From NCBI RefSeq assembly GCF_026213295.1, contig NC_079415.1, positions 34,934,136-34,998,135 of the forward strand: a stretch of 64,000 nucleotides of DNA, given 5' to 3'. This DNA is from Gadus chalcogrammus (taxonomy: Eukaryota; Chordata; Actinopteri; Gadiformes; Gadidae). Positions 11,829-24,852 of this stretch are shown piece after piece. Both the position numbers and the translations under genes were made by a program. Within the stretch, counting starts at the first letter, position 1; every line of letters starts with the position of its first letter. Under the pieces are notes generated by a model. It ran no database searches, was not told the DNA's origin, and saw only the letters and a program-made list of their open reading frames with translations.

Positions 11829-12682
11829 CTAACTGCCTGGGTCGCTGTGGCTGGCGTCGCACTGCAAACACACGCAGGGCTTCTCCCCAGAGTGAGTCCT
11901 CATGTGGATCTTCAGGGTGCCTTTCCGACCGAAGCTCCCCGTGCATTGGTCACACCTGTAGGGCTTCTCCTCGGAGTGAGTCCACATGTGGATCTTCAGG
12001 GTGTCTTTCCGATTGAAGCTCCTCATGCATTGGTCACACCTGTAGGGCTTCTCCCCGGTGTGAGTTGACATGTGGATCTTCAGGTGGTCTTTCCGATTGA
12101 AGCTCCTCGTGCATTGGTCACACCTGTAGGGCTTCTCCCCGGTGTGAGTCGACATGTGGATCTTCAGGTATCTTGGCAGACTGAACCGTATCGTGCATTG
12201 GTCACACCTGTAGGGCTTCTTCCCGGAGTGAGTTGACATGTGGCGCTTCAGGGTGAAGCAAAGACTGAAGCACTTCATGCATTGGTCACACTTGTAGGGC
12301 TTTTCCCCAGAGTGAGTCCTCATGTGGACGATCATATTGGCATTGTTGGGAATAACCTTGCCACACAAGACACCGGACCGGCCCTTGCGGCCGCCCTGAT
12401 GCCCAGTCAGCTCCTCAAGGCGGACCAGCCGTACGCTGCAGTTCAGGCTCTTGGCCACGCTGTGGTCAGCGGACAGCGAGCTCAAGGCCTCCAGTTCTGA
12501 CGCGGCAAAGAGGGTGTCATGGCCGTCCACCGCCAGTGGGCCCTCCCCTTGTCCGTAGACGCTCAGGATGCGCAGCTCCCCGCTGTGAATTGACATGTGG
12601 GAGGAGCCGGGGGCGTCCACACGCAGACTCTCCGAGGTGGCGCCGCGCTGCGTGCTGCAGTCTCTGATGTCATTGCCGTCTC
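11829..12682 (-). CDS. C2H2 zinc-finger protein, terminal exon (gene 2, 5 fingers)
   Basis: Opens at CACTGAAG|GAGACGGCAATGAC (phase 1; junction residue Gly rather than Glu). Linker module, then a degenerate VLCGKV...HMRTH finger, then five full fingers with [24 protein letters not shown] linkers; -1/3/6 residues LTR, LYI, RHI, RTI, RTI. The final finger starts (CVCLQCDASHSDPGS) but ends at a TAG where gene 1 has the Leu-coding TTG, so its zinc-binding histidines are lost. It joins in frame to the QQTPDT exon at 13208-13274 (306 aa), or to the VACQTD exon at 15007-15139, giving a 418-aa THAP-zinc-finger protein. Which is used is not known. Confidence 0.88.
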
Positions 12683-13207
12683 CTTCAGTGAAGAAAACAA
12701 AGACGGAGAGAAAGTAAAGGCTTTAATTCATTATTTGCACAAAGGGATACAGTATGTACTATGTACTGTGTGTATTGGAAGAATTATATTTTGACATTCT
12801 TTCTTTCCAACTTCTATTAGTTGATTCATGCATTTCCCTTGTCCCCCTTGGGGGGGTCAAGGGTCAAAGGCTCCTACTGAGAAGGCACCGCTACGTCTCC
12901 GCTTTTAAGGATGTGGGGAGGTCATAAAGACACAACCCAGGTCATCTGTGGTTTCCCGTCACCCGTTTTACCAATACTGTAGTTATATTGGGAGTCAGAG
13001 CTCATTCACCATTCCTGACACCTGTTTGCCATGAAGAAGATGTAAATCATTCTACCATGGACTGTGTATGTAGTCCTCTTGTTTTAGCAGGGCTCTGGTC
13101 ATGATGCTTTTCAAAAGAGGCCCAGGCTTTAAAGTGCAAGTAGAATTGAGTACATTCTCAGTTGATCCAGGTCGTTTGCTTGCAAAGATGCAATGTGTGT
13201 TACTTAC
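12683..13207 (-). other. Intron of zinc-finger gene 2
   Basis: Shared with the introns at 22994-23509, 36490-37008 and 47751-48121 (ccccttgggggggtcaagggtcaaagg; accgctacgtctcc; tcatgatgcttttcaaaagagg). Nothing else seen. Confidence 0.65.
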
Positions 13208-13274
13208 CTACAGCAGGACTGCCTCCACCAATATCCTCTTCATCCTTGATTGATATGGTGTCTGGGGTCTGCTG
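13208..13274 (-). CDS. 'QQTPDT' exon, gene 2
   Basis: 67 nt, open, coding QQTPDTISIKDEEDIGGGSP plus AV. Donor TAG|GTAAGTA is the closest to consensus of the eight copies; acceptor GTAAAG|CAGCAG. Confidence 0.7.
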
Positions 13275-13426
13275 CTTTACACATAAAGAAGGAAACACGC
13301 ACAAGACACTCTTTCATTTGCACAGAATAGTTGTTAATCCCCACTTACGAGACATTGAATCATAAAGGTGTTATATATCCAAGAGTGTATGCTGGAGTTG
13401 TAACAGAGGAAGCCTATCGTTTAGAT

Positions 13427-13486
13427 CAGGGATGGGAAACTGGCGGCCCGCGGCCCGCGACCCGCATGCCCAATCAGCCCGCACAT

Positions 13487-13517
<31 letters not shown>

Positions 13518-14065
13518 AATTATAATAATAATAATAATTGATCGAGTTACAGAAAACTCGTTCAAGAAAGATGAGAAGAATTCATAGAATTCAAAGGCAA
13601 ACCCATGCGTCTAGTTTGCTTAGAAGCGATATCAGTCATTAATAGATATCCACTTAAGTCGCCACTACAACTACTACAACTGCTTGTTGGGTTTGAGTTC
13701 ATTGAGTTGTTGCACTTAATGTTGGGCCACTGTTTTCCAGTTTTTTTACTTCATTGAATGTTGATGTATGTGAGCCCTTTGCACTGACAAAAATACTGAC
13801 CATTCATGTGGCTGTTTGAGCATGGAAAACTTGAAATTAATGTATGTTGGTTCAATTAACATACCGTACATAGGTTATGATTCTGGACGATTTTTTAGGT
13901 AGTGGCCATCGCCAAAATGCACCAGAATACAGGAAATCATCTACCAAATTCAAAATTATGTAGCTTCTCTCAGCTCACGTTTAGTTGAAGTGTGCAGTCA
14001 TGTGGCCCTCCGATGGTTATGATAAAAAATGTGGCCCTCTTTATCATGAAAGTTGCCCATCCCTG
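13427..14065. mobile_element. Non-autonomous hAT element (639 bp) with 8-bp TSD
   Basis: Termini CAGGGATGGGAAACTGGC and (inverted) CAGGGATGGGCAACTTTC. The flanks are perfect 8-bp duplications GTTTAGAT at 13419-13426 and 14066-14073, diagnostic of hAT. An A run (about 13486-13514), a TAA-type microsatellite and no transposase lie inside. It is inserted in the coding end of the short-form exon of the THAP gene. Confidence 0.93.
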
Positions 14066-15882
14066 GTTTAGATGGTGAACAAGAAGATGATTTCCAACAC
14101 TGCACTCCTCGCGGCAGACCAGCCGCTCGCCGCGCTCCAGGCTCTTGGCCACGCTGTGGTCCGCAGACAGCGAGTTCAGGGCCACCACTGACGCGGTGAA
14201 GAGGGTGTCATGGCCGTCCACCGCCAGTGGGCCCTCCCCTTTACCGTAGACGCTCAGGATCTTCAGCTCCCCGCTGTGACTGGACATGTGGGAGGAGCCA
14301 GGGCCGTCCACACCCAGACTCTCCGAGGTGGCGCCGCGTTGCGTGCTACAATCCCCAAAGGCATCGCAGTCTTCTGCAGAGGGAGAAAAAAGACAATAAA
14401 GAGTAATTGTTTTGATACATTATTTGCATAAAAGGAGGAAGTGTGTGTTTGTACACGTGAAAGGAACTATTTCAATGCATGTGTATGCAACATTGACCCA
14501 GAGGGTTTAAAATGTGTCCTGCAGACACAGATTCACACTTTTGGAGAGGGACATCTCCTCCAGCACCCTCCTCCCTAGACTCAAAGCTCAAGCGGGTGAC
14601 CAGTTTGAGGAAACTCAACGAAAACCCGCGCAAAATGATCTGAGCACAACATGATATGCGAGACAAGCGCAATTACTCAATTTTAACAATAACAAGTGAC
14701 AACGTGTCCTTCCCTGGATCAGCTAACATATGGATCAGCTAACATATATACATCGTGAATTCATTGATGTTTGAGAATGATAAACCAGCTCATGTGGCAT
14801 CTGTCTTGAAACCCTTCTGGGCTCTTGACTGATTTAGTCTTTGAAATGTGACTCGTGTTTTATCAGGGCGCTGGTCATGATGCTTTTCCAAAGAGGACCA
14901 GGCCTTTAAGCGCAGGTAGAATCTAGCATCAGCCTGGCCCTAGAATCTATGCTGCCTCGAATCTACCACATCAAAAGTATATGTACTCAAGTTTGAAAGT
15001 ACATACCTTCACTTTTAAAATGGGGCTGCAAAGTCTTTAAGGATAGCTGTGTGCCTATAGTAGGCGTTTCCAGGTGGTCTGTCTGGCAGGCAACATCCCT
15101 TGAGAGAAGCTGCTGAATGTAAGCACTTGATGAGCTGGCCTGTGTAGAGACAACAAGGTCAAAATAGGACTCAATTCATTACTTTGTATATATTCCAGGT
15201 GCCTGTTGTAAGAAGATATAAGATAAGAATGTTAAGTGAATTGCATTAGCCTAACATCATTGATTTGTTTACAAAATGTATGCATCTTAAAAGCTAATCT
15301 CACTATCTCAATACAATGACTTCAAGCTCTGCAATAATCTGTTTATAACCCTTTGATTTGAATCAGGTGATCCCCCTGGTTTTCAGAGGTGCACTCATTC
15401 AGAACGGTGATCCAAATAACAAATAGGTGGACAACACTCGCGTTACTGTGCGCGCGCGCGCTTGTGCGTGCGTGGACAAATACCTGATGCCATCTACCTT
15501 TACATTACCAACAGTAACTGGGCTGTGCTGTACAGCCAAACCAACATTATAATGCTAACAAGGTAACCATATACAGTAAAGCAACACAATGATATGGCGT
15601 TAGTTAACTTACTTTTTCGAGGTTTGTAGCTGAGCCATGGAGAGTTGGTAATGATCCAGACTTAATCTTCAGACATTGAGCAAGTCCAGCTCTGTATTGG
15701 CCCAAGTTGAGGAAGCAGTCGTCAGTGAAATGTTTGGCGCAGACGGACGCATTTCCAGAAACAATAAAATTAATCCACTGGTTCTTCAGAGGCTCGGAGG
15801 AAGGAACTAAAAATACAGTTTTGTGTTCATTTGAGCATTCAAACACTGAGCAACTGCCATGCTTCGCTCGTTTTCGAGCCAT
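13970..15882 (-). CDS. THAP-domain linker protein, three exons, 268 aa
   Basis: Exons 15882-15613, 15139-15007 and 14373-13970 join without stop (270+133+404 nt). Residues 1-90 form a THAP zinc finger: C11-x4-C16-x31-C48-x2-H51, with W36, F52 and a SLPTL motif resembling the AVPTIF box. THAP domains bind DNA through this C2CH fold. Next comes the VACQTD/GTQLSLKTLQPHF segment, then the acidic linker module (EDCDAFGDCSTQRGATSES...). The last 31 residues (from QGWATF) are translated from the hAT MITE inserted at 13427-14065 and replace the usual ERLPLLQL end. Splice sites: AAAAA|GTAAGT, CTACACAG|, GAAG|GTATGT, TCTGCAG|. This is the only intact THAP copy here. A LINE ends three bases before the ATG, so the original 5' UTR and promoter are displaced. 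Likely a nuclear DNA-binding protein; target unknown. Confidence 0.8.
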
Positions 15883-15884
15883 GT

Positions 15885-17690
15885 TGTCGTCGTCTTCTTC
15901 TTCTTCTCAATTTATTGGCGGCTTGCAAAACGATATGGAGCATTACCGCCACCTACTGTTTGGTTTGGAGATTCTTCTTCTTCTTCTGTTTCTTCTTCTT
16001 CTTCTTCTTCTTCTTCTTCTTCTTCTTCTTCTTCTTCTTCTTCTTCTTCTTCTTCTTCTTCTTCTTCTTCTTCTTCTTCTTCTTCTTCTTCTTCTTCTTC
16101 TTCTTCTTCTTCTTCTTCTTCTTCTTCTTCTTCTTCTCATAATTCAACTTAATTTCTTTAAGATTCAATATCAGTTCCCTTCTCTCAGCATCATATTTTT
16201 GACAATTATAAAGCATTACATGTTCTAAAGTTTCTTCCTCATTACAATATTCACATCTTCCCGGATTGTGTTTTCCTATTTTAAATAATGTACTGTTTAA
16301 TCTTGCATGAACAAAGCCTAACTTGGATATTATTGTTTCCTCTTTCCGGGTTCTCCCCGTGCTTCTCATCACGCATACTTTTCTTTGAATTCAGTGTAAC
16401 CACCTTCCTTTTCTCTCTTCTTCCCGCTGCTTTTGCCACCTTTCTTCCAATTAATACTTGATTGTAGATTTAATTTCCGTTTTATTAAAGGAAACCATGA
16501 TGTCAATTCCTTTTTGTTGCTTCCTTTGCACATTTGTCAGCTACTTCATTTCCTTTGATTCCTATATGCGCCGGTATATTATACTTAGTCCCATCATTTT
16601 AATTGTATGTACCGTAATGTTTGCTGCATTTCAATTAAAATATCTGGTCTTCCCTCTGATTTGTTATTACTTCAAGCTGATTAATGAAGAACTGGATTCA
16701 GAGCATATTTTATCAAAGGTCTCACCTCTTCAACCCATTGTAATGCTAACAAATTTACCGTCATCTCTCCTGTATACACCAACAGTCTATCACTGATTCG
16801 TTTGGAAATTTTAATGCTGAACTCTGGAACCGAATTTGTTAGCCGAGTTCTTTGAAGCATCTGTATAAATTCGATCCCAACTATAATAGTTACTATCTAT
16901 ATATGTCTTTATTACTTGTGGGTGTCAAATAAATTCCTTATCTTTGTTCTTTTTGTCAAGCAATGTGAGATCACCAATAGGATCAGAAATTATCCATGGA
17001 TGTATTACTGAGAGTGGTACCTTTGGACAAATATGTATTTCATTAACTTCAAGTTATCTTGCTTTCTGCTCAATTATTTATCCAAAACTTTTTGTTTCTC
17101 TTCTCTCCTTTTCCCAACATTGTTTCAGTATATCTTGCATTGGATGATCTTCATTATGACCTTTTAAATTAACAGTAGTTTACAGATAGCTGTGTTTTCC
17201 TTAATTCCAGTGGCATTTCTCCCATTTCCACTTGTAATGCTGATGTTGCGGTCGTTCAAATAGCACATGAGAATAGTCTCAAAGCCTGATTTTGAATATT
17301 ATCTAATCTTTTCAGAGATGTGTTTGCTGCAGATCCAAACTCTATGCAACCAGAATCGAATACTGATCTGGTTAATCCTACATAAATGTTTTTAGTGAAG
17401 TTCTTTCTATTTTCTGAATGTGTACATTCCATGTAATTCTTTCATCAAACCGCAAACCAAGAAATTTGAGTTGTTGTACTCTCTCCAATTCTTGATCACA
17501 TAATCTAAGTTTTAAATTACCAACAATTATTTTCCTTGTAAAGAACATTGTCTTTGTTTTATCTATGGAAAATTTAAATCCCCACTTAAACTACCATTCT
17601 TCTATTTTAATAATAGCCTCTTGTAGTTTCTTCACAATAAATTCCAAATTCCTACCCTTCTGGTTTTGAGCATCGATGGAGGTTATACGT
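15885..17690 (-). mobile_element. I-like LINE fragment with RNase H-side C-terminus
   Basis: Minus strand codes, with breaks, a LINE C-terminus: SVFDSGCIEFGSAANTS, LKRLDNIQNQALRL, then KLGFVHARLNSTLFKIGKH and RCEYCNEEETLEHVMLYNC (zinc-binding end of RNase H-bearing LINEs). The 3' end is a long (GAA)n at 15973-16137, then ggtggcggtaatgctcc...aataaattga, then a short GAA tail ending beside the THAP start codon. Several frameshifts; not active. Confidence 0.75.
15973..16137. repeat. (TTC)n microsatellite, about 165 bp
   Basis: Nearly pure TTC; long open frames of Ser, Phe, Leu, Lys or Arg runs across it are artefacts. Lies within the LINE 3' region. Confidence 0.97.
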
Positions 17691-17795
17691 TATTAACTAT
17701 GCATAAGAACAAAAGTAAATAAACAAAATCATATAAATAGAAAACAACAGATAATAAAACAAACCCTAAATTAATAAATGAAAAAAATAAATAAA

Positions 17796-18240
17796 TTATA
17801 GTCTGTCAAATAAACCTGTTGCTTTTGGGTATGCCATTACATGTTTCCATGCTGGTGGTTTGAGTGTGGAAAAGGAGAGTAAACCCTCCAAGGTCAGGCT
17901 TATTTGACCCAATGCTTTAACATTTTCCAACAGCTCTCTTCTCTCCAAATTGTAAGCTTCACATTGCAGTAGAACATGCTCCACTGTCCATCTTCCATTA
18001 CATTTAGGACAGACCCCTGTTTCATGTTTGCCTATGATGTTCATGGTTAAGACATGTGTGCCCTATGCGTAGTCTTGTGATGATAACCTCACATCTTCTC
18101 TTCCAGTAGCCATGTCTCCTTGTTACCACCTGCCTCTGAATTCTATGCAGGAAACGACCCTTATTTTCCATACCCATTGTTCTTGCCACACCTTGTTGAT
18201 TTCTGATTTAATTATTGCTTTTGAGCCGTGATGTCTCTTG
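17796..18240 (-). mobile_element. Second LINE 3' fragment, same class
   Basis: Minus frame 18044-17796 codes MNIIGKHETGVCPKCNGRW, then TVEHVLLQCEAYNLERREL, again the zinc-binding C-terminus of an RNase H-type LINE. Upstream bases 18050-18240 continue it with frameshifts. The element differs in sequence from the one at 15885-17690, so this is an independent insertion. Confidence 0.7.
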
Positions 18241-18526
18241 AGGCGATAACTTTTGGTGTGTTCAAGACACCTCGGAGGGGCCTCTACGAATTCTCTTTTT
18301 TCGTAGGAAATTTCCTTTCCTAACGAGATGACCCGGAATTACTTGGATGAAAGGTGGGTCGAATTCTAAAAATGCTTAGGAAAGGAGCCTTGATGCCTCC
18401 TTTAAACCCTCCTTTAGCATAGGGTAGCCCATAGACATCATATAGGTAGACGCCCCCTTCGGCCTTGGACGGCATAAATCGTCGGCGCCATCTTGGTACG
18501 GGAGTTATTTCGTCTTCGGAGTGAAG
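18241..18526. other. Unassigned intergenic DNA
   Basis: No gene seen. Contains a 12-bp palindrome AGGAAATTTCCT near 18305 and GC-rich DNA just before the THAP-like exon. Confidence 0.4.
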
Positions 18527-18602
18527 ATGCCTACTTCATGCGCCGCTTGGGGGGACCGTCAGGACGATTCAAACAAGATCGCAAGGAATTACCTTTCACA
18601 AG
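18527..18602 (+). pseudogene. THAP-like first exon, frameshifted
   Basis: ATG then PTSCAAWG and, after a frame change, SQGITFHK followed by AG|TAAGA/GTAAGA. MPTSCAAWGC...GITFHK is the standard start of many fish THAP proteins (C-x4-C, exon end at HK). Here the second Cys is missing and the two halves are in different frames. It is on the opposite strand to, and of a different subfamily from, the cluster THAP exons. Confidence 0.5.
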
Positions 18603-20834
<2,232 letters not shown>

Positions 20835-21535
20835 CTTGGTTCATGGGCATGCACATTCAGCAGGACCTGACCTGGACAATAAACACCAAGGCGCTTCTGA
20901 AAAAGGCCCAACAGAGATTGTATTTCCTAAGGATCCTCAGGAAGAACAATCTTCAGGAGAAAATGCTGATGAGCTTTTATCGCTGCACCATTGAGACTGT
21001 CCTAAGCTACGGCATCTCGCTGTGGTTTGCCAGTTGCACTGCAGCTGAGAGGAAAGCGCTCCAGAGGGTCATAAAAACGGCACAAAAAGTCATTGGATGT
21101 CCTCTTCTCTCTCTTGAGGATGTGTACAATAGACACTGCCTCAGGAGAGCTCATAGCATCCTGAGACTCATCCCACCCAGGCCATAACCTGTTTGAACTG
21201 TTGCCCTCTGGGAGGCGCTACAGGGCAATCAGGTCAAGAACAAATGGGCTTACACCCCAGCTCTGGGGTGTTTCTACCCCAGAGTTGTTATTTCTCTAAA
21301 TAATGCAGAATTATAAATGACTGCATTATCATACCAATCTGACCTTTTAAATTGGCTGATATTTTAAAATGTATATATATATTTTTTTGAGTTCAACATT
21401 CTAAATTTATTTTCAAAAAATACACTCATTTTCTCTTTTAGTTTTTGTTTTAAAAGCACTTATTTTGAGAGCCTCTACCCCAATTTCGGTGCACTTTGTG
21501 TAATGACAATAAAGAGATTCTGATTCTGATTCTGT
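20835..21535 (+). mobile_element. 5'-truncated L2-type LINE
   Basis: Frame 20825-21187 codes the end of a reverse transcriptase (LLKKAQQRLYFLRILRK, FYRCTIETVLSYGISLWF, CTAAERKALQRVIKTAQK). After a frameshift at about 21180, HNLFELLPSGRRYRAIRSR follows. The 3' end is AATAAAGA with repeated gattct, a typical L2 tail. Inactive. Confidence 0.85.
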
Positions 21536-21599
21536 GGCTGGGGTAGATATTACAGCTTGTGTGTTCGATCCTGCTTCCTAGTGGCTATGTGGGGGCAGC

Positions 21600-22993
21600 T
21601 TACGTGCTTAAAATACATAACACATGTGGTCCTCCAGGTGCCTTTTCTGACTGAAGAGCTTTGTGCATTTGTTCAGACCTGTCGGGCTTCTCTCCGGTGT
21701 GAGTCTTCATGTGGCTCTTCAGGCAGGCTTTATAAATGAAGCGCTCCGTGCATTGGTCACACTTGTAGGGCTTCTCGCGGGTGTGAGTCCTCATGTGTCT
21801 GTTCAGGCTGCCTCTCTGTCTGAAGAGCTTCGTACATTGGTCACACTTGTAAGGCTTCTCCCCGGTGTGAGTCCTCATGTGGATCTCCAGCTTGTCTTTC
21901 CGAATGAAGAGCTTCGTACATTGGTCGCACTTGTAGGGCTTCTCCCCGGTGTGAGTCCACATGTGGGTCTTAAGGTGGCTTGTCGTTAAGAAGCGCATTG
22001 CGCATTGGTCGCACCTGTAGGGCTTCTCCCCGGTGTGAGTCCTCATGTGGATCTTCAAGTGACAGTTCAGACTGAAGAGCTTCATGCATTGGTCGCACTT
22101 GTAGGGTTTCTCGCCGGTGTGAGTCCTCATGTGTCTCTGCAGGCTGCCTATCTGTCTGAAGCGCTTTGCGCATTGGTCACACTTGAAGGGCTTCTCCCCG
22201 GTGTGAGTCCTCATGTGGATCTTCAGCTGGTCTTTCCGAATGAAGAGCTTCGTACATTGGTCACACTTGCAGGGCTTCTCCCCGGTGTGAGTCCACATGT
22301 GGCTCTTCAAGTGCGTTTTCGATATGAAGAGCTTCATGCATTGGTCGCACTTGTAGGGTTTCTCCCCGGTGTGAGTCCACATGTGGCTCTTCAAGTGACA
22401 TTTCAGACTGAAGAGCTTCATGCATTGGTCGCACTTGTAGGGTTTCTCGCCGGTGTGAGTCCTCAAGTGTCTCTTCAGGTGTCCACTTTGACTGAAGCAC
22501 TTTGCGCATTGGTCACACTTGTAGGGCTTCTCTCCGGTGTGAGTCCTCATGTGGATCTCCAAGTGTACTTTCCCACTGAAGCGCTTCGTGCATTGGTCAC
22601 ACCCGTACGGCTTCTCGCGGGGTTTTGTCCTCATGTGAACGACCATATTGTCATTATTGGAAAAAACCTTGCCACACAAGACACCGGGCCGGCCCTTGCG
22701 GCCGCCCCGATGCCCGGTCAGCTCCTCAAGGCGGACGAGCCGCACGCTGCAGTTCAGGCTCTTGGCCACGCTGCAGTCCACGGACAGCGAGCTCAAGGCC
22801 TCCGGTTCTGACGTGGTGAAGAGGGTGTCATGGCCGTCCACCGCCAGTGGGCCCTCCCCTTTTCCGTAGACGCTCAGGATCCGCAGCTCCCCGTTGTGAC
22901 TGGACATGTGGGAGGAGCCAGGGGCGTCCACACCCACATTCTCCGAGGTGTCGCCGCGCTGCGTGCTACAGTCTCTGATGTCATTGCCGTTTT
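21600..22993 (-). CDS. C2H2 zinc-finger protein, terminal exon (gene 3, 11 fingers)
   Basis: Opens at CTCTGAAG|AAAACGGCAATGAC; linker module, degenerate [10 protein letters not shown] finger, then eleven fingers with HTGEKPY linkers. -1/3/6 residues: GHI, QHR, LHS, SHS, RQI, QSR, LHI, THT, RKI, QSR, YCS. A twelfth finger is ruined: after THTGEKP the sequence reads [16 protein letters not shown] in a shifted frame and stops. A LINE and an orphan finger lie just downstream, which suggests a deletion or rearrangement at the 3' end. It is in frame with 23510-23576 and, by skipping, with 25861-25927 and 26284-26478 (551 aa). Fingers 10-11 match fingers 11/12-13 of gene 4, so the two are sister copies. 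Confidence 0.9.
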
Positions 22994-23509
22994 CTTCAGA
23001 GAGGAAAACAAAGACAGAGAAAGTAATGGTTTGAATTCATGATTTGCACAAAGGGATACAGCATGTACTTTTACACACTGATGTATTGGAAGAAGTATAT
23101 TTTGACACTTTCTTTCTAACTTCTTTTTGTTTATTATGCATTTCCCTTGTTCCCCTTGGGGGGGTCAAGGGTCAAAGGCGTCAGCTGAGAAGGCACCGCT
23201 ACGTCTCCGCCTTTTAAGGATGTGGGGAGGTCATAAAAACACAACCCAGGTCATCTGTGGTTTCCGATCACCTGCTTAACTAATACTGTAGTTATACTGG
23301 GAATCAGAGCGGATTCAGCATTCCTGACACCTGCCATGAAGAAGATGTAAATCATTCTACTATAAACTGTATAGTAGTCCTTGTGTTTTAGGAGGGCTTT
23401 GGTCATGATTCTTTTCAAAAGAGGACCAGGCTTTTTAGCGTAGGTAGAATCGAGTACATTCTCAGTTGGTAGGTCGTTTGCTTGCATGGATGCAATGTGT
23501 ATTACTAAC
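22994..23509 (-). other. Intron of zinc-finger gene 3
   Basis: Near-identical to 36490-37008; nothing else seen. Confidence 0.65.
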
Positions 23510-23576
23510 CTACAGCGGGCATGCCTCCACCAATATCCTCTTCAATCTTGATTGAAATGGTGTCTGGGGTCTGCTG
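23510..23576 (-). CDS. 'QQTPDT' exon, gene 3
   Basis: 67 nt coding QQTPDTISIKIEEDIGGG plus MPAV; donor TAG|GTTAGTAA. Open and phase-compatible with 21600-22993. Confidence 0.7.
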
Positions 23577-23647
23577 CTTTCCAAAAAGAGGGAAACACAC
23601 ACAAGACAAAATTCTTTCATTTGCACAGAATAGTTGTTAATCCCCCC

Positions 23648-23985
23648 TTACGATAGACTGGGTGCCCCCAGCCTGTTCTGACGGCGATTTGAATTCGCCC
23701 TGTGGAAGGGTCTGGAGAAGAGCAATTCATTTCTTTCTGCTTCCGATACGTTTTTGGAGGAGCCAATCACCAAGTTGGTTAGTTCTCCCCCTGGCGCCCT
23801 ATTGGCTGGTTTAACACATTGACGACAGGGAAGCGACGGCAAGCAGCCATTTGCGTACAGAGTCAGTTGAACAAGTTGATCAAGCCTCTTGTGCTGAAGA
23901 CAATGACAGCAGCTTCCCCAGACCAAAGTCCAATCTACGATTGAGCTTGGTCTGGCAATAGGCAGGCTACACGTACGGAACATTA
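23648..23985. repeat. MITE-like block present in several units (copy 1)
   Basis: Carries an internal near-inverted pair (ccagaccaaagtcca / attgagcttggtctgg) and ends with gcaataggcaggctac, a motif I associate with fish hAT-type MITEs. Copies at 37140-37483 and 48250-48560 lie at the same place between the QQTPDT exon and the next short-form exon, so it predates unit duplication. Confidence 0.55.
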
Positions 23986-24004
23986 AATCATAAAGGAGTG
24001 TGCT

Positions 24005-24363
24005 TTATAAGGGTGTGTGCTGGAGTTGTAACAGAGGAAGCCTCTCATTTGGATGCTGAATAAGAAGATGATTTCCAACCTGCACACTCAGCTCCTCGTG
24101 GCAGACCAGCCGCTCGCCGCGCTCCAGGCTCTTGGCCGCGCTATGGTCTGCAGACAGCGAGTTCAGGGCCTCCACTTCTGACGCGGTGAAGAGGGTGTCA
24201 TGGCCGCCCACCGCCAGTGGGCCCTCCCCTTTACCGTAGACGCTCAGGATCTTCAGCTCCCCGCCGTGACTGGACATGTGGGAGGAGCCAGGGCCGTCCA
24301 CACCCAGACTCTCCGAGGTGGCGCCGCGCTGCGTGCTACGGTCTCCAAAGGCATCGCAGTCTT
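24005..24363 (-). CDS. Short-form linker protein, terminal exon (copy 3)
   Basis: Opens at TCTGCAG|AAGACTGCGATG; EDCDAFGDRSTQRGATSES, then linker module and the finger-less end VQVGNHLLIQHPNERLPLLQ plus LQHTPL. With 26284-26478 and 25861-25927 it gives a complete 206-aa model (195+67+359 nt, no stop), the best-preserved type-b short gene here. No recognisable catalytic or DNA-binding domain; function unknown. Confidence 0.72.
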
Positions 24364-24852
24364 CTGCAGAGGGAGAAAAAAATGTGTATTTGTACACATG
24401 AAATCAATTATTTAAATGTACCATTGACACAGAGGGTTTAAAATGTGTACTGCAGACAAAGATTCAGAGTTTTGGAGAGGGATGTCTCCTCCAGCACCCT
24501 CCCCCCTAGACTCAAAGCTCAAGCGGGGGCCAGGTGGAGGACACTGAACGAAAACCAGCGCAAAATGATCTGAGCACAACATGACATGCGAGACAAGTGC
24601 AATTATACTATTTTGACAACAACAAGCGACAATGTATCCTTCCCTGTAAGCTGATCAGCTAACATTTATACATTTTGAATTCATTGATGTTTGAGAATGA
24701 TAAACCAGCTCATGGGGAATCTGTCTTGAAACCCTTCTGGGCTCTTGACTGATTCCATCTTTGAAATGCTACTCCCAAATTTGACTCGTGTTTAACAGGG
24801 CGCTGGTCATGGTGCTTTTCCAAAGAGGACCAGGCTTTTCAGCGCAGTTAAG
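24364..24852 (-). other. Intron with the conserved unit block
   Basis: Same as 7929-8489; homology runs up to gcgcagtta at 24850, where the transposon begins. Confidence 0.6.

Noticed and set aside
15707..16372. Open frames of Leu, Phe, Ser, Lys or Arg runs
   Set aside because: Translation of the (TTC)n microsatellite.
23648..23983. Conserved 111-codon minus frame (also at 37146 and 48296)
   Set aside because: It coincides with a MITE-like block with inverted motifs; frame is broken in the third copy.
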